Assembly: GCA_031280825.1 (NCBI GenBank)
Contig: JAITGE010000012.1
Coordinates: 32,991 to 96,990, forward strand
DNA length: 64,000 nt
Direction of reading: 5' to 3'
From: Oscillospiraceae bacterium
GTDB taxonomy: Bacteria; Bacillota; Clostridia; Oscillospirales; Acutalibacteraceae
Shown here piece by piece: positions 62,321 to 64,000 of the stretch. Every line of letters begins with the position of its first letter. Position 1 is the stretch's first letter. The notes beneath the pieces are model-generated. The model was not told the origin of the DNA. It ran no database searches and saw only the letters and a program-made list of their open reading frames with translations. A program made the position numbers and the translations under genes.

Positions 62321-63690
62321 GGCTGTTCTCCTTCAAAAATATGTTCGATCACAAGCGTACAAACACTGCGTGCAGGCAATGCAAACGCTTCCAGATCAAT
62401 CGTCTCCCAGCTCAAATCCTTCTCCTCTGATGTGACGTGCAGCGTTCCCTTACCGGGCGCGACCGTTACATCGCAGGGCGCCGCGCTGTGGTTGGCAAAA
62501 AGCAGCACAGTCTTGCCGTCCGGCACTTGGAAAGCCAAATACTCCAGCCCCGCCGGCGCGTTTTGCAGCTCCAGCCCCACACGCAGCGAACCGCGCGGCA
62601 AAAATTTCGTGAAGTTCCCGAAGGCGTAATAACGTTTGGGAATTGAATAGACTTGCTTCTCCGCGTCTATATAGAGCAACCCATCACAAAAATCGACCTC
62701 CGAAACAGCGATCCAGCACTGCCACGAAACGACGTTGAGGATAGAAAAATCCATGAACATCGTGTGTGCCTGCGCCAGCGCCGAACCCATACCATAATCA
62801 CGCCCGCCCTGCATATGCGTCCACTCCGTCATGCGGATAGGCTGACCGGGATACCGCTTGTCCATATATTTTCGAAAGCGCCGCCGCACACCCGCTTCAT
62901 CCAAAAAGCGCAGCGGATGAAACACATAGCCGTGCACATCAATGCCATCCATGTACTTGCGGATCAGCCGATCGTCCAGCAGCGCACGGGTGTAGGTTTT
63001 GTTCATCAGGCGCAGATCGTTATTTTCCGCGCCGGAAAGCAGCACATCACGGAGCGCGGGGCGTTTTGCCATTGCAAGCGCAAAGCCTCGCAGCAACCGC
63101 CGCAGCCCCGCAGGGTGATAATGGCAGCCCTCCTGACCGGATTTTTCAATCCAAGGTCCAAACGGCTCATTCACAGGCGAAACAAATTTGATCGGGATGC
63201 CCTCGCGCAAAAAATGCTCCGTCACGTCCAACACGTAGCGTGTAAACGCGGGTTCGCAGGCGCGGCGCAAATTCTTGCGGAACGGAAGCTTCGCCTGGGT
63301 TGTGCCGGTGACCGTCCAGCGCTCCGGCGGAGAGTTGACAAAAAAGACGACCTCCTCCACACCAAGCCGCACAGCCTCACGGAGCATCCACACAGCCTCG
63401 CCGTCGCGCTCCCAGTCATATTCCGTTTCACTCACATCAAAGGAATCCGCACGGCGCGGCTCATTGTTAAAGCGCCCCTTGCGCGAACGCTTGGAACCGC
63501 CGCCCAAGTTATAGCGATAACACGCAATGCCAAGCCCTTCGGTTTTGCTGAAGAGCAACCGCGCAATCTCCGCCCGCGCGGGGTTTCCCTCCCAACTGCC
63601 GACAAGCTGCGCCCACCAAGCCCCGCTCACGCCGAAGCTCTCCACGCGCTGGTACGTAATTTCCGAAAAAACGCGCGCCTTTGCCGCCAT
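62317..63690 (-). CDS. GH30-like glycoside hydrolase, cytoplasmic
   Basis: The 457-residue protein has the GH30 plan. ESFGVSGAWWAQLVG is at the N-terminus, LGIACYRYNLGGGS in the early barrel and FVSPVNEPFGPW contains the acid/base glutamate (about residue 190). RMTEWTHMQGG contains the nucleophile glutamate (about 298). A C-terminal beta domain has TVLLFANHSAAPCDVTV. It resembles beta-1,6-galactanase/glucosylceramidase relatives. No signal peptide is present, so it probably acts on imported oligosaccharides, and a ROK kinase follows in the operon. Start 63690 has GGGGGCGGG upstream. The longer frame to 63825 runs across the promoter. Confidence 0.83.
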   Translation of the reverse strand: MAAKARVFSEITYQRVESFGVSGAWWAQLVGSWEGNPARAEIARLLFSKTEGLGIACYRYNLGGGSKRSRKGRFNNEPRRADSFDVSETEYDWERDGEAVWMLREAVRLGVEEVVFFVNSPPERWTVTGTTQAKLPFRKNLRRACEPAFTRYVLDVTEHFLREGIPIKFVSPVNEPFGPWIEKSGQEGCHYHPAGLRRLLRGFALAMAKRPALRDVLLSGAENNDLRLMNKTYTRALLDDRLIRKYMDGIDVHGYVFHPLRFLDEAGVRRRFRKYMDKRYPGQPIRMTEWTHMQGGRDYGMGSALAQAHTMFMDFSILNVVSWQCWIAVSEVDFCDGLLYIDAEKQVYSIPKRYYAFGNFTKFLPRGSLRVGLELQNAPAGLEYLAFQVPDGKTVLLFANHSAAPCDVTVAPGKGTLHVTSEEKDLSWETIDLEAFALPARSVCTLVIEHIFEGEQP

Positions 63691-63747
63691 AACCCGCCCC
63701 CTTGTCTGTTTTCTCCTTGAGAGAGCTTGTCCGCCCCACCGGCAACC

Positions 63748-63776
63748 AGTATAACACAGCACACAGCATAAATCAA
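63748..63776 (-). promoter_or_regulatory. Promoter of the GH30-zinc ribbon-ROK-murB-DUF815 operon
   Basis: On the minus strand TTGATT (63776-63771) and TATACT (63753-63748) are 17 bases apart. Confidence 0.7.
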
Positions 63777-63816
63777 CAACGAAATGCAACAATTCAGGGC
63801 ATAACGCAACAACGCC

Positions 63817-63874
63817 GCACGGCAACAGCGCTTACTTCAATCCACCGCCTTAAAAGTAAGTGCTTTTGCCGTGC
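63817..63874. repeat. Long imperfect inverted repeat between divergent genes
   Basis: The arms 63817-63837 and 63854-63874 pair over 21 positions with one mismatch and one G-U wobble, with a 16-base loop. There is no T-run, and both flanking genes start rather than end here. It is therefore not a normal terminator. Confidence 0.7.
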
Positions 63875-63948
63875 AAAGGAAACACGTGATTCTAATCTTC
63901 ACCTTGCTAACGCAATAAAAGTATGGTAGGATATAGCAGGGTGAAGAA

Positions 63949-64000
63949 ATGAATGAGCTTGGCGAACTGCGAAAGTGCATGCATGAGGTAGAAGAGGAAG
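63949..64000 (+). CDS. Start of an unidentified gene (cut by window end)
   Basis: ATG 63949 follows GGGTGAAGAA and opens a frame MNELGELRKCMHEVEEE that stays open to the last base. A candidate promoter is upstream (TTGCTA 63904-63909 and TAGGAT 63927-63932, 17 bases apart). Seventeen residues are too few for identification; a charged helical start is all that can be said. Confidence 0.5.
   Translation, partial: MNELGELRKCMHEVEEE

Overview
The window looks like chromosome from a high-G+C, endospore-forming Firmicute of class Clostridia. The evidence is a sipL-spoIVA spore-coat pair, a Gram-positive-type lexA with its own SOS boxes, an AbrB/SpoVT-type regulator with a CxxC zinc finger, a paired YmfF/YmfH-like M16 protease operon, and no outer-membrane genes. 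Nearly every promoter read here is a sigma-A type (TTGNNN-17-TATAAT/TATACT). Base composition and codon use suggest an uncultured gut-type lineage near Oscillospirales or Christensenellales. That placement is inference, because no database search was possible. I saw no tRNA, rRNA, CRISPR array, insertion sequence or prophage.

Layout. 0-2 kb, minus strand: the cut-off 5' end of a phosphopantetheinyl transferase gene, rhaD, and an unrecognised gene. 2.1-2.9 kb: rplU-rpmA with no prp between them. 2.9-6.7 kb, minus strand: an exported-enzyme operon (family I.5 lipase, UlaG-like metallo-hydrolase, GH39-like glycosidase). 7-12.4 kb, plus strand: ilvC, truA, hisH-hisF, a small PQ-loop-like membrane protein and a trigger-factor-like lipoprotein. 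12.4-13 kb: a gene-free stretch rich in hairpins. 13-16.1 kb: sipL-spoIVA. 16-21.8 kb, minus strand: DUF1445 protein, AbrB regulator, YfcC-type transporter, GT4 glycosyltransferase, and a serine hydrolase broken by one in-frame stop. 21.9 kb: lexA. 22.5-29.7 kb, minus strand: a tightly overlapped operon ymfF-ymfH-lgt-folD-murL-murD.

29.9-39.4 kb, plus strand, is the most unusual region. One long operon-like run carries two SCP2-domain proteins, a class-III aminotransferase and a two-gene transketolase. Mixed into it are exported enzymes (EEP phosphodiesterase, GH16), a polytopic membrane protein, and a decayed AT-richer block (ricin-type lectin plus two related degraded genes) sitting between the two transketolase halves. 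39.5-45 kb: flippase, hflX, a two-domain Nudix protein, and a second histidine block (hisB-hisA). 45-51.7 kb, minus strand: a complete F1Fo ATP synthase operon with an abnormally short delta subunit and an enlarged a subunit. 51.8-56.3 kb: rfbA, rfbC, an aldose-epimerase homologue and an exported alpha/beta hydrolase. 56.4-58 kb: an rRNA pseudouridine synthase and a divergent unknown regulator-like gene. 58.1-63.7 kb, minus strand: GH30-like glycosidase, zinc-ribbon membrane protein, ROK sugar kinase, murB and a DUF815 ATPase. The window ends in the start of another gene.

Functional themes are peptidoglycan synthesis (murD/murL, murB, lgt-linked), histidine synthesis split over two loci, sporulation, ATP synthesis, and exported lipid- or polysaccharide-active enzymes. 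The best leads are the murL-murD pair (D-glutamate made by epimerising a nucleotide-linked L-glutamate), the SCP2/aminotransferase/split-transketolase cluster of unknown product, the delta subunit reduced to its C-terminal domain, and a ketol-acid reductoisomerase whose cofactor loop looks NADH-type.
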